Assembly: GCF_046719735.1 (NCBI RefSeq)
Contig: NZ_JAUTWQ010000025.1
Location: 14,191-78,190, forward strand
Source: Halobacillus_B rhizosphaerae
Lineage (GTDB): Bacteria > Bacillota > Bacilli > Bacillales > Halobacillaceae
Reading direction: 5' to 3'
Length of the DNA: 64,000 nt
Below the pieces are notes generated by a model that was not told where the DNA came from, did not search any database, and worked only from the letters and a program-made list of their open reading frames with translations. Positions 44,015 through 52,624 of the stretch are shown piece after piece; within the stretch, counting starts at the first letter, position 1, and the number at the start of each line of letters is the position of its first letter. Made by a program: the position numbers and the translations under genes.

Positions 44015-46051
44015 ATGTTCAAGAATGCTTTTGGTACGCTGCAAAAGGTTGGTAAGGCATTGATGCTGCCGGTTGCTTTGCTGCCGGCTGCGGGGATTTT
44101 GCTTGCGTTTGGTACTAGTTTTGCGCAGGATAGTTTTGTTGAGAAATTTCCTTTCTTTGGGACTCACTGGGTTCAAGTGTTGCTTCAGATCATGTCTGAG
44201 TCTGGGGGTATTGTATTTGATAATTTACCGTTATTGTTTGCAGTAGGGGTTGCGATTGGTTTAGCAGGCGGCGATGGAGTTGCAGGTCTAGCCGCTATTA
44301 TAGGATACTTAATTATGAATGTCGTTATGGGGGTATTTGGCGGTATTGATGCCAGTATGACGAATGATCCGGCATTTGCCAATGTGCTTGGAATTCCTAC
44401 GCTGCAAACAGGGGTATTCGGCGGTATTATTGTCGGTATACTTGCCTCGTCTATGTATAAGAGATTCTTTAATATTGAATTACCACAGTTTCTTGGTTTC
44501 TTTGCGGGTAAACGCTTCGTTCCGATTATAACCGCGTTTTCAGCATTGTTTCTTGGAATTGTCATGCACTTCGTATGGCCGTATGCTCAAGATGGCTTAA
44601 ATACGCTATCTCACTTTATGCTCGACACGAACCGTACTCTGTCAGCTTTCGTATTTGGTGTCATTGAGCGTGCTTTAATTCCATTTGGTTTACACCATAT
44701 TTTCTATTCTCCATTCTGGTTTGAGTTTGGCAGCTACACGAATGCAGCTGGAGAAGTGGTCCGTGGTGACCAGACGATCTTCTTTGAACAGTTAAAAGAT
44801 GGAGTAGACTTCACAGCTGGTACCTTTATGACAGGTAAATTTCCATTCATGATGTTTGGGCTCCCAGCGGCTGCTCTGGCTATTTACCATACGGCTAAAC
44901 CTGAGCGTAAAGCCGTAGTAGGAGGAATTATGGCGTCTGCTGCTTTAACTTCTTTCCTAACCGGGATTACCGAGCCAATTGAATTCTCATTCTTATTTGT
45001 TGCTCCAATTTTGTTCGGTATTCATACGATTTTTGCAGGACTATCCTTTATGGTTATGCAGATTCTTGGGGTTAAAATTGGGATGACGTTCTCCGGCGGG
45101 TTAATTGACTTTATTCTGTTCGGAGTAATGCCTAACCGTACCGACTGGTGGTGGGTAATCATTGTAGGTCTTTGTTTCTCTGTTATTTACTACTTCGGTT
45201 TCCGCTGGGCAATTCTTAAATTTAACCTGGCAACACCTGGTCGTGAAGATGAAGCGGATGACGAGGAAGACCAGGGGGAAGTAGGCGACTTGCCATTTGA
45301 AATTCTAGAAGCCATGGGCGGCGAGAAAAATATTTCTCATCTGGATGCTTGTATCACCCGCTTACGTGTATCGGTTAATGAAAAAGAAAATGTAAACAAA
45401 AAAAGGCTGAAAAAATTGGGCGCCTCAGGTGTTATGGAAGTCGGGAATAATATTCAAGCCATATTTGGTCCCGTTTCTGATACACTGCGCGGCCAAATGC
45501 AGGACATTATTGATGGTAAGACTCCACGATCCCGAGGAGATGTTTCAGAAATAGTGAATGATACGAAGAAAGCAGAATCTCCGGTGAATAAAGGCAGTCT
45601 GAAATTTGTAAGTCCGATAAAAGGTAAAGTAATCCCGATTACAGAAGTGCCAGATCAAGTATTCTCTGGTAAAATGATGGGGGATGGATTTGCGATTGAA
45701 CCGGAAGATGGTAAGATTGTATCACCGGTTAATGGTAAAGTTCTTAATGTATTCCCTACCAAGCACGCCATTGGTCTCGAAGCAGATAATGGAATGGAGA
45801 TACTCGTTCATATAGGGATCGACACCGTTAGCTTAAAAGGGGAAGGCTTCACAGCGCTTATTTCTGAAGGGGATGAAGTGAAGCAAGGACAAGCGATGAT
45901 GGAAGTGGATCTTGATTATATTAAAGAACATGCTACTTCTACTGTCACTCCAATTGTCTTTACGAATCTTCGAGATGGACAAACCGTTCAAGTGAAGGCT
46001 TCTGGACATGTTAATTTTAATGATCCGGATATTATTGAGATAGCAGACTAA
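44015..46051 (+). CDS. ptsG: Glucose-specific PTS EIICBA
   Basis: This 678-residue PTS permease has an IIC membrane domain (about 1-410; GITEPIEFSFLFVAP), a IIB domain with the phosphorylated Cys in LDACITRLRV (near residue 450), an acidic linker, and a C-terminal IIA domain with the His in GMEILVHIGIDTV. It takes up glucose and phosphorylates it. The second ATG (44015) is better spaced from GGGG than the first (44009). It is controlled by the GlcT/RAT switch. Confidence 0.95.
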   Translation: MFKNAFGTLQKVGKALMLPVALLPAAGILLAFGTSFAQDSFVEKFPFFGTHWVQVLLQIMSESGGIVFDNLPLLFAVGVAIGLAGGDGVAGLAAIIGYLIMNVVMGVFGGIDASMTNDPAFANVLGIPTLQTGVFGGIIVGILASSMYKRFFNIELPQFLGFFAGKRFVPIITAFSALFLGIVMHFVWPYAQDGLNTLSHFMLDTNRTLSAFVFGVIERALIPFGLHHIFYSPFWFEFGSYTNAAGEVVRGDQTIFFEQLKDGVDFTAGTFMTGKFPFMMFGLPAAALAIYHTAKPERKAVVGGIMASAALTSFLTGITEPIEFSFLFVAPILFGIHTIFAGLSFMVMQILGVKIGMTFSGGLIDFILFGVMPNRTDWWWVIIVGLCFSVIYYFGFRWAILKFNLATPGREDEADDEEDQGEVGDLPFEILEAMGGEKNISHLDACITRLRVSVNEKENVNKKRLKKLGASGVMEVGNNIQAIFGPVSDTLRGQMQDIIDGKTPRSRGDVSEIVNDTKKAESPVNKGSLKFVSPIKGKVIPITEVPDQVFSGKMMGDGFAIEPEDGKIVSPVNGKVLNVFPTKHAIGLEADNGMEILVHIGIDTVSLKGEGFTALISEGDEVKQGQAMMEVDLDYIKEHATSTVTPIVFTNLRDGQTVQVKASGHVNFNDPDIIEIAD

Positions 46052-46082
46052 TTCTATAGATAAACCAAAAGGAGAGATTCAC

Positions 46083-46349
46083 ATGGCAGAACAAACAATG
46101 ACAATCACATCAGCAGAGGGACTTCACGCTCGTCCAGCAACTGCATTAGTGCAGATTGCGGGAAAATTCCAATCCGATGTAAACTTAGAGTATAAAGGGA
46201 AATCAGTAAACATGAAATCCATTATGGGTGTAATGTCTCTGGGAATTCCTAATGGAGCGGAAATCAAATATGTTGCTGAAGGGTCTGACGAAGCAGAAGC
46301 TGTTGAAGCTCTAGTAGCAAAAACCAAAGAAGAAGGATTAGGAGAATAA
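46083..46349 (+). CDS. ptsH: Phosphocarrier protein HPr
   Basis: This 88-residue protein has His15 in GLHARPAT, the phosphotransfer site, and Ser46 in NMKSIMGVMS, the HPr-kinase site used in CcpA signalling. It lies 31 bases after ptsG. The usual next gene, ptsI, does not follow; a terminator does. Confidence 0.97.
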   Translation: MAEQTMTITSAEGLHARPATALVQIAGKFQSDVNLEYKGKSVNMKSIMGVMSLGIPNGAEIKYVAEGSDEAEAVEALVAKTKEEGLGE

Positions 46350-46361
46350 TTTCTAATCAGT

Positions 46362-46393
46362 GAACCGGTCATTTATTTGGCCGGTTCTTTTTG
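46362..46393 (+). terminator. Terminator of ptsGH
   Basis: GAACCGG pairs with CCGGTTC around TCATTTATTTGG, followed by TTTTTG. Confidence 0.85.
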
Positions 46394-46405
46394 TTTGTAG
46401 TTTAA

Positions 46406-46443
46406 AATAAGCGCTCAAAGACTGAATTCTTTGAGCGCTTATT
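46406..46443 (-). terminator. Terminator of the SDR gene
   Basis: AATAAGCGCTCAAAG pairs perfectly with its complement around an 8-base loop, 21 bases past the minus-strand stop. Confidence 0.8.
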
Positions 46444-46464
46444 CCGATATCGGTAAATTTACAG

Positions 46465-47124
46465 TCAACGATCAATATAGATCGCTTCACGGCCATCATC
46501 TTCATCGATGATTTGCTTAGCAACAGGGTCGGGATTCTTCATGCTAGAGGGATCCTTTACATGAGTGCTCTCTTCCCAGAATGGAGTATTCATTCCGCCC
46601 ATATAAACCGCCGTAGCTGAGACGGGATCATTCTCCCATTCTTTGTGCAGACTTTCTGTAAATCCTCGCACAGCAAATTTGCTGGCGCAGTATACACTTT
46701 CATTGGTCTTGCCGCGTAAACCTGCTGTTGAAATAATATTGAGCACCCGTCCTTGAGCTCTCTTCAGCAAAGGGTGGGCCATTTGAGTTGCTATGATGGT
46801 TCCTTTTACATTGGTATGAAGCAATTGATCGATGTCCTCAGATGAATATGAACTTAATTCTCCGAAGATACCTAAACCTGCATTGTTAATGAGAACTTCA
46901 AGAGAATCTAATTGCTTCAATGCCTCTTCTACCGAGGCCGGCTCGGAAACATCACAAATTAAGACTTCTCCCCGGCAGCCGCTTTCTTTGAGTTCCTTTT
47001 GTACGAGTAATAATTTACTTTCAGTGCGTCCTGCCAAGTAAACAGTATGGCCTGCTTTCGCATACGTAAGAGCCAGACTCCTGCCAAGTCCAGAACCTGC
47101 ACCTGTTATTAAAACATTTCCCAT
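46465..47124 (-). CDS. Short-chain dehydrogenase
   Basis: This 219-residue classical SDR has ITGAGSGLGRSLAL, NNAG and the catalytic Tyr-Lys in YCASK. The C-terminal substrate loop is short (MGGMNTPFW). Substrate unknown. It has a GGAGAT site and is divergent from yfhH. Confidence 0.85.
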   Translation of the reverse strand: MGNVLITGAGSGLGRSLALTYAKAGHTVYLAGRTESKLLLVQKELKESGCRGEVLICDVSEPASVEEALKQLDSLEVLINNAGLGIFGELSSYSSEDIDQLLHTNVKGTIIATQMAHPLLKRAQGRVLNIISTAGLRGKTNESVYCASKFAVRGFTESLHKEWENDPVSATAVYMGGMNTPFWEESTHVKDPSSMKNPDPVAKQIIDEDDGREAIYIDR

Positions 47125-47224
47125 GGTTTCATCTCCTTATCGTTACGTTTCAATTGTGAAGAAAGCCTGCTAAAATGTAAAATGGAATGATAAGAAATTC
47201 CTATCGCATATTAGGAGGATAACT

Positions 47225-47554
47225 ATGGAACGCAGATATAGTGACTTTACACATGAAGAATTAAGGCAGGAAATTGCAGAGCTCACTGAGAAAGCTCAAA
47301 AAGCTGAACAGCTTGGGATGGTTAATGAATTTGCTGTTCATGAACGCAAAATTGTAATGGCAAGATCCTATATGTTAGATCCGAACGATTTTAAGGCGGG
47401 GGAAACATACGAAATTTCCGGAGATCCTGAACACCACTTCTATGTTGAATATATGAATGGAATCTTTGCCTGGGGCTATCGGTTCCTTCCAAATAAAGAG
47501 CGCAAGTCGAGCGGGGAAGAAGAAGCCTTGCCGATTTCTTTATTAGAAAGATAG
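47225..47554 (+). CDS. yfhH: YfhH family protein
   Basis: This 109-residue DUF1811 protein has FTHEELRQEIAELTEKAQKAEQ coiled-coil N-terminus, then a small beta domain (YEISGDPEHHFYVEYMNGIFAWGYR). It matches B. subtilis YfhH in sequence and position. Function is unknown. It has an AGGAGG site and a terminator. Confidence 0.9.
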   Translation: MERRYSDFTHEELRQEIAELTEKAQKAEQLGMVNEFAVHERKIVMARSYMLDPNDFKAGETYEISGDPEHHFYVEYMNGIFAWGYRFLPNKERKSSGEEEALPISLLER

Positions 47555-47578
47555 TCACAGCTTTTCGCAAAAATGCAA

Positions 47579-47613
47579 AAGAGAGCGCCTCTAAGGGAGA
47601 CGCTCTTATTTTA
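47579..47613. terminator. Terminator between yfhH and the sspK pair
   Basis: AAGAGAGCG pairs with CGCTCTT, with inner CTC/GAG, followed by ATTTTATTT, between convergent genes. Confidence 0.8.
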
Positions 47614-47614
47614 T

Positions 47615-47761
47615 TTACATTCTTTTCTTTACTTGCGTTTGAGTGATTTGATCTGATTGCGTCTGTTCCGTTTCGCCATTCACCAGATTACTCAAATGCT
47701 TAGGACTTCGATGAGGCTTATGGAAGGTGTCAGCTATTGGTTTGTAGTTTTTACGACCCAC
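47615..47761 (-). CDS. Small YpzG-like protein, 48 residues
   Basis: The GTG at 47761 has GGGAGG seven bases upstream. The product (FHKPHRSPKHLSNLVNGETE followed by a QTQ-rich end and KKRM) resembles the YpzG family of small Bacillaceae proteins. It overlaps the end of sspK by 11 bases in another frame, so the two are likely coupled and perhaps co-expressed in the spore. Function is unknown. Confidence 0.65.
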   Translation of the reverse strand: MGRKNYKPIADTFHKPHRSPKHLSNLVNGETEQTQSDQITQTQVKKRM

Positions 47762-47927
47762 GCTTATTCCTCCCTGTTTGATTAATGTCACGGTCCCTGG
47801 AATGAGCAGCACGTTCTTGCGGGCGATTATTGATAGACCCGTCAGGACGCAAGGCCAAATACTCACTTTCGTCCTCAGGTGCATGTGTCATTTTTACATT
47901 AGGAAAGTCTTTTGCTTTATTACGCAT
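47751..47927 (-). CDS. sspK: Small acid-soluble spore protein K
   Basis: This 58-residue product (MRNKAKDFPN, then YLALRPDGSINNRPQERAA and a basic tail) follows the SspK pattern, with DGSIN.RPQER conserved. It is made in the forespore. It has GGAGGG at the right distance and lies between yfhH and yfhJ, as in B. subtilis. Confidence 0.85.
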   Translation of the reverse strand: MRNKAKDFPNVKMTHAPEDESEYLALRPDGSINNRPQERAAHSRDRDINQTGRNKRGS

Positions 47928-48034
47928 GGTTTACCCTCCTTGGTCTTTTAACAAGACAAGCTTAGTCTGTGTAAATGGGTTTAAACTATGTGATACAATG
48001 GTTTGTAAACATTGCCACAACGAGGTGAAATTGG

Positions 48035-48301
48035 ATGGAAGATATATTTCAGCGTTTAGCTGACCGTTTATATAATAAAAATGAGCAACTAACAATTGAT
48101 GAGGCCCGCACATGGGTGGAACTCTTATGGGAAGATTTCGAGGCATCCCGTGCAAAGGCTGGCCATGAATACCAAGGAAAACAACTAACCGAACAAATTG
48201 TTATTCAGTGGGTAGATAATTATGGACCAAGACTGCACGAATTTGTAGCCGAAAACCCTAAATATCAACACTTGTTTAACAAGAAGAAACGTCTTCATTA
48301 A
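48035..48301 (+). CDS. yfhJ: YfhJ (WVELL) family protein
   Basis: This 88-residue helical protein has the family motif ARTWVELLWEDFE near residues 23-36. It is conserved in Bacillaceae with unknown function. It has a GAGGTGA site and its own terminator. Confidence 0.9.
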   Translation: MEDIFQRLADRLYNKNEQLTIDEARTWVELLWEDFEASRAKAGHEYQGKQLTEQIVIQWVDNYGPRLHEFVAENPKYQHLFNKKKRLH

Positions 48302-48302
48302 A

Positions 48303-48334
48303 AAAAGCCGCAGTGCTCATGCACGCGGCTTTTG
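48303..48334 (+). terminator. Terminator of yfhJ
   Basis: AAAAGCCGC pairs with GCGGCTTTT around AGTGCTCATGCAC. Confidence 0.85.
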
Positions 48335-48370
48335 CTCATCTGGGAATTTTTTATATTTAAGCTTTTATTC

Positions 48371-49375
48371 TCACCCTTTTGGGCTGCTCATTGGATCCAG
48401 TTTATTTTGTAATTTTTCTTCAGTAAATACCCATCCGGTATAGGAGTTCAATATTTTATAGTTGTCTCCATGCTCGTCGTCAATATGAGCTAATGCTACA
48501 AAAGGGTAACGCCCTTTAGAACGGTAGCGTAAATCAATAAAACGAACTTCCGTATATTCATCGAAATAGTTCATTTCGTACCGGTAGACCGGTGAAAACG
48601 AGAGAAAAGCTTTAATATTATGATCCGTCAAAGCTTTTTGAACAATAGGGTCGTCGTAGTCGATGTGTTTATTCTCAAATTCATCCTGAATGATTAAGTG
48701 ACCATTTTCAGCGCGGCCGACATAATAATTCGAATTTGTAGTAATCGCAATCCGCCAAATATTCTGTTTCAGTGTTGGCGAAGTAGCAATTTGCTCAACA
48801 TTGTCAAAATTCTTGTGAATGAGCCGGACAAGTTCACGTTTATCAAAATATCGTTTAACATAGTAGAGGGCAATAACGAAATAGATCACGATCCATAATA
48901 AACCTGGACTCGCTCCAAGGTTCCATGCCACTATACCTGCAAGGTGCATCGTGAAGATATAAGGGTCAAATGTATTAATAAACCCATATGCCACCCAGCG
49001 ATGTGTGAATGGACGGTAAGCCTGAGTACCATAAGCATTGAATATATCTACGAAAACGTGCAGAATTACTGCTAAAAAAGTCCATAACCACAAATGTAAA
49101 AAGTTTACTTCAGGGAAAAACAAATGGATGATTGCGGGTATTCCGATTCCCCAAAGGAATACAGCGGGTAGTGAGTGTGTAATTCCTCGATGATTACGGA
49201 TATACACAGCATTGTTTTTTAATTTTAGAACCGTATCTGAATCGGGGGCTTGTGATCCGATCAGCGTACCGGCTAACACTGCGTTAAATAACATGGGATC
49301 TGCTTGAACAGTCGGATCCAGCGTAGCTAGACCGCCTAAAGCGACGCCCATGACAACGTGTGTACCTGTATCCAT
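48371..49375 (-). CDS. yfhP: YfhP-type membrane metal-dependent hydrolase
   Basis: This 334-residue LexA-binding-inner-membrane-like (YdjM/YfhP) protein has MDTGTHVVMG at the start, a His-rich motif RNHRGITHSLPA, FLAVILHVFVDIFNAYGTQ and about four hydrophobic segments, then a soluble C-terminal half. Metal ligands are likely the conserved His and Asp residues. ATG 49375 has GGAGG upstream. It is divergent from mutY, as yfhP and yfhQ are neighbours in B. subtilis. Confidence 0.9.
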   Translation of the reverse strand: MDTGTHVVMGVALGGLATLDPTVQADPMLFNAVLAGTLIGSQAPDSDTVLKLKNNAVYIRNHRGITHSLPAVFLWGIGIPAIIHLFFPEVNFLHLWLWTFLAVILHVFVDIFNAYGTQAYRPFTHRWVAYGFINTFDPYIFTMHLAGIVAWNLGASPGLLWIVIYFVIALYYVKRYFDKRELVRLIHKNFDNVEQIATSPTLKQNIWRIAITTNSNYYVGRAENGHLIIQDEFENKHIDYDDPIVQKALTDHNIKAFLSFSPVYRYEMNYFDEYTEVRFIDLRYRSKGRYPFVALAHIDDEHGDNYKILNSYTGWVFTEEKLQNKLDPMSSPKG

Positions 49376-49435
49376 TTCAGCTGCCTCCTTTGGCAAGTCT
49401 GTTTAAAAGTAGTTTATCACGAAGGATGATTAAAC

Positions 49436-50524
49436 ATGAAAAATCAAGAGAGAATTCAGCATATTGCAGGAAAATTCGACAAAACTAAGTTTCAAACTCA
49501 GCTCATTAACTGGTTTACTCAAGACCAGAGGATCTTACCATGGCGGGAAAATCAAGATCCGTACCGAGTCTGGATATCAGAAATTATGCTCCAACAGACC
49601 CGAGTAGATACAGTAATCCCGTATTTTAATAATTTTTTAACAAAATTTCCAACTCCAGAGGCGTTAGCTGAAGCAGATGAACAAGAAGTGTTAAAAGCAT
49701 GGGAGGGCTTAGGATACTATTCCCGAGCAAGAAATCTGCAAAACGCGGTTCGGGAAGTTGTTGAGAAATATGAGGGTATAGTACCAAATGACCCTGATTT
49801 ATTGGGAGAATTAAAAGGAGTTGGCCCTTATACCAAAGGAGCCATACTTAGTATAGCTTATGATCAGCCTGAGCCTGCCGTCGATGGAAATGTAATGAGA
49901 GTACTGTCGAGAGTGTTGAAGGTAGAAGATGATATAGCCAAACAAAGTACACGTAAATTGTTTGAAGGACTGATTTATCATCTTATTTCAAAGCAAGATC
50001 CGAGCTCTTTCAATCAAGGATTAATGGAGCTTGGAGCATTAATCTGCACCCCCAAATCTCCTTCCTGTCTTCTTTGTCCCGTCCAGAATCAATGCAGGGC
50101 TTTTGCGGAAGGAATAGAAACTGAACTGCCAGTCAAGTCTTCAAAGAAAAAGCAAAAGAAGTTGCCATTCTTAGCTTTAATTGTGAGGAATGAAAAGAAT
50201 CAAGTCCTCATTGAACAAAGACCAGGGGAAGGGCTGCTAGCCTCTTTATGGCAGTATCCTATGGTTCCGCTATCGGATGTGGACCTCCAAAATGCGACCC
50301 GCTGGTTTTATGGAGAATATGGTTTGGAGGTCGAACTCGGAGAATCAATAAGTCGTGTCAAGCATGTGTTTTCCCACTTAATTTGGGAAATGGAAGTTCG
50401 GACAGCTGTTGTGAATAAGGGCAGCCTGGACCATGAACGTGCTCGCTTTGTTGATCCTGAGCAAATTGCGGACTTTCCATTCCCTGTTTCTCATCAGAAG
50501 ATCCACACTCACATTAATCCATAG
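49436..50524 (+). CDS. mutY: A/G-specific adenine glycosylase
   Basis: This 362-residue enzyme has the helix-hairpin-helix LKGVGPYTKGAI, catalytic Glu49 (ISEIMLQQTR) and Asp150 (AVDGNVMRV), and the iron-sulfur cysteines 204, 211, 214 and 220 (spacing C-X6-C-X2-C-X5-C). A C-terminal NUDIX-like domain recognises 8-oxoG. It removes adenine from A:8-oxoG pairs. The start has a weak upstream site. Confidence 0.96.
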   Translation: MKNQERIQHIAGKFDKTKFQTQLINWFTQDQRILPWRENQDPYRVWISEIMLQQTRVDTVIPYFNNFLTKFPTPEALAEADEQEVLKAWEGLGYYSRARNLQNAVREVVEKYEGIVPNDPDLLGELKGVGPYTKGAILSIAYDQPEPAVDGNVMRVLSRVLKVEDDIAKQSTRKLFEGLIYHLISKQDPSSFNQGLMELGALICTPKSPSCLLCPVQNQCRAFAEGIETELPVKSSKKKQKKLPFLALIVRNEKNQVLIEQRPGEGLLASLWQYPMVPLSDVDLQNATRWFYGEYGLEVELGESISRVKHVFSHLIWEMEVRTAVVNKGSLDHERARFVDPEQIADFPFPVSHQKIHTHINP

Positions 50525-50738
50525 GGAATTGAGTGCCGTTGGTCCAAGTAGCTTCTCGGGCATGCAGACCGCCTCGGCGCTCAATTTCCTTATTTATTTC
50601 TCTCAACATCGCCACTCCTTCTTGGTTTAAGTAGGGGGCAGCCTGAGATAAAGCATAGTGAAAATAACCTAGTTCTTTCTCCTGCCAAGCTTGTTTTGGC
50701 TCCATTGTCAATTCCGACATATCTCTTCCTACGTACAT
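50514..50738 (-). CDS. yfhS: YfhS-like small protein
   Basis: This 74-residue soluble helical protein (QEKELGYFHYALSQAAPYLN, then LREINKEIERRGG) has the length and position of B. subtilis YfhS, next to mutY. Its last codons overlap the end of mutY by 11 bases on the opposite strand. It has AGGAGG eight bases from the ATG. Confidence 0.75.
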   Translation of the reverse strand: MYVGRDMSELTMEPKQAWQEKELGYFHYALSQAAPYLNQEGVAMLREINKEIERRGGLHAREATWTNGTQFPMD

Positions 50739-50839
50739 AAAAAAAACCTCCTATTCCCTTTTATTTTGTGTCAAAAACCCTTATTTCATACGGTTTAGAC
50801 GATAAGTATACTCTTCCTAGCAAACTACCATAAAAAGGA

Positions 50840-50867
50840 TGTAACGAAACTGTAACCTAACTGTAAC
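50840..50867 (+). promoter_or_regulatory. Triple WalR-type box
   Basis: TGTAAC occurs three times with exact 5-base gaps (50840, 50851, 50862), matching the WalR consensus TGTWAH-N5-TGTWAH twice over. It lies about 200 bases upstream of the LysM-NlpC/P60 endopeptidase gene, a typical WalRK target. A likely -35/-10 (TTTACA, 17 bases, AATAAT) follows near 50939-50967. The remaining leader up to 51070 shows a direct repeat (CGACATAG) at 50989 and 51009. Confidence 0.8.
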
Positions 50868-51070
50868 GAAAGCTGTCGAATGCTTTCATATCAACGGTTA
50901 TAAGAGATTAATAGACATTTTTTTATGTTTACCACTATTTACAATTAAAACTAATTTATGAATAATAGGTAACAGAGCAAACACACGACGACATAGTTTT
51001 TGGAAAACCGACATAGATTTTGTAAATGAGAAACGAAATTCATAGATTATAAAATAGAGAGGGTTTTACG

Positions 51071-52138
51071 ATGAATAAGAAACGTTTAGCTACTGCAGTT
51101 TGTGGAACAATTTTTGGTGCGTCACTTTGGGGAACTACAGTTTTTGCAGACGAGTCACACAAAGTAGAATCTGGCGATACAATTTGGGGATTAAGCAAAC
51201 AATATGATGGTTCGATTTCACAAATTAAATCTTGGAACGGATTAAACAGCAACATCATTTATGTAGGGCAGAACCTAGTAGTAAGTAAAGATGGTTCAAG
51301 CAAATCTTCATCACATAGTTCATCTAACAAGAGTACATACACGATTCAATCTGGTGATACACTTTCCAAAATTGCTCATCAGTATGGTGTATCCGTAAGA
51401 GATCTTATGAACTGGAACAATCTTAGCTCTTCTTTAATCATTACAGGAGACCATTTAAGCATCAACGGCGCAAGTGCTTCTAATCATGAAAGCAAATCAT
51501 CTACGAAGAAAGTAAGTCATTCTTCTAGTTCTTCCAACTCAAGCACTTACGTAGTTCGTTCTGGTGACTCTCTTTGGAAAATTTCTAAAGACTACGGCGT
51601 GAGCGTATCCTCACTTAAAAGCTGGAACAATCTTTCAAGTGACATCATTCAAGTTGGTCAGCGTTTAAGTGTAAAAGGTGAAGCTACTCATAGTTCTGGA
51701 AACAGCAACAGTGGTTCTTCTTCTTCAAATCATGTTTCTTCTAGTAATAGTGGTTCCACAAATTCAGGAGTTTCAAACTCAGGAATTGTCCAGGAAGCAA
51801 AAAAACATCTCGGTACTCCGTATGTATGGGCAGGAACTTCTCCATCGGGATTTGATTGCAGTGGCTACATTCAGTATGTATTCAACCAAGAAGGTGTAAG
51901 CCTTCCTAGAACAGTGGCCGGTATGTATGCAGACAACCGTTTGTCTTCTGTAAGCCGTTCTGCTCTTCAGGTTGGAGACTTGGTCTTCTTTGAAACGTAC
52001 AAGCCTGGTGCTTCTCACGTTGGAATTTATGTAGGCGGCAACAAGTTCATCCATGCTGGATCTTCCCGCGGGGTAGAAATCAGTTCACTGTCTAACTCTT
52101 ACTGGAGCCCTAGATACATTGGAGCTAAAAGCCTTTAA
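51071..52138 (+). CDS. LysM/NlpC-P60 D,L-endopeptidase
   Basis: This 355-residue secreted wall hydrolase has a signal peptide (residues 1 to about 26, ending TTVFADES), three LysM domains (about 28-72, 88-132, 158-202) separated by Ser/Asn-rich linkers, and a C-terminal NlpC/P60 domain (about 236-355) with Cys263 (FDCSGY), His316 (ASHVGIYVG) and His328. It cuts D-Glu-DAP bonds in peptidoglycan, like LytE, LytF and CwlS. It is probably under WalRK control. Confidence 0.95.
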   Translation: MNKKRLATAVCGTIFGASLWGTTVFADESHKVESGDTIWGLSKQYDGSISQIKSWNGLNSNIIYVGQNLVVSKDGSSKSSSHSSSNKSTYTIQSGDTLSKIAHQYGVSVRDLMNWNNLSSSLIITGDHLSINGASASNHESKSSTKKVSHSSSSSNSSTYVVRSGDSLWKISKDYGVSVSSLKSWNNLSSDIIQVGQRLSVKGEATHSSGNSNSGSSSSNHVSSSNSGSTNSGVSNSGIVQEAKKHLGTPYVWAGTSPSGFDCSGYIQYVFNQEGVSLPRTVAGMYADNRLSSVSRSALQVGDLVFFETYKPGASHVGIYVGGNKFIHAGSSRGVEISSLSNSYWSPRYIGAKSL

Positions 52139-52155
52139 TTTTATAACGTATTTTC

Positions 52156-52190
52156 AAGACGCTTCTATATAATAGAAGCGTCTTTTTATT
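52156..52190 (+). terminator. Terminator of the endopeptidase gene
   Basis: AGACGCTTCTAT pairs with ATAGAAGCGTCT and is followed by TTTTTATTTT. Confidence 0.9.
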
Positions 52191-52291
52191 TTGCTTAAAA
52201 AAAAGAAATTAATGAGGAAATACAAAATTTTATTTTTTAATGAATGAAAAATGATCAACTGTGCAGACTAATTTTTGCGGAGGTGATAATC

Positions 52292-52474
52292 ATGGCTAAG
52301 CAACCAAAACAAAACAAAACAGCTGCTGGTACAGACAAAAACCAAGTAAGACAACAAAACCAACAAGCTGCTCAAAAAGGTCAACAGCAACAATATGGTA
52401 CTGAAGCTGCATCACAAACTGATGCACAACAAGTACGTGAGCAAAACCAAAAATCTCAGGCTAAGAAAAAATAA
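52292..52474 (+). CDS. sspE: Gamma-type small acid-soluble spore protein
   Basis: This 60-residue protein has no large hydrophobics and two similar Gln/Asn-rich halves, each with an EF/EA-type segment (YGTEAASQTDAQQVREQNQ). It serves as an amino-acid store broken down at germination. ATG 52292 has GGAGGTGAT upstream. In B. subtilis fabL lies between yfhS and sspE; here the endopeptidase does. Confidence 0.9.
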   Translation: MAKQPKQNKTAAGTDKNQVRQQNQQAAQKGQQQQYGTEAASQTDAQQVREQNQKSQAKKK

Positions 52475-52537
52475 CGTCTGAATAATTGGTAAGGCTTGTC
52501 AGGCTGTTTACTGGCCTGTATCAAACCCCCGAATATG

Positions 52538-52570
52538 AAGAAGCCGTCCAATTTTGGACGGCTTCTTTTC
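52538..52570 (+). terminator. Terminator of sspE
   Basis: GAAGCCGTCCAA pairs with TTGGACGGCTTC and is followed by TTTT. Confidence 0.9.
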
Positions 52571-52624
52571 ATATAATGAGGACATTATATATAGTCCAGA
52601 CACTATTTGATGCTTTCACTTTTA

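Noticed and set aside
50968..51070. c-di-AMP (ydaO-type) riboswitch before the LysM-P60 gene
   Set aside because: Leader too short and none of the conserved aptamer segments seen; only a CGACATAG direct repeat.
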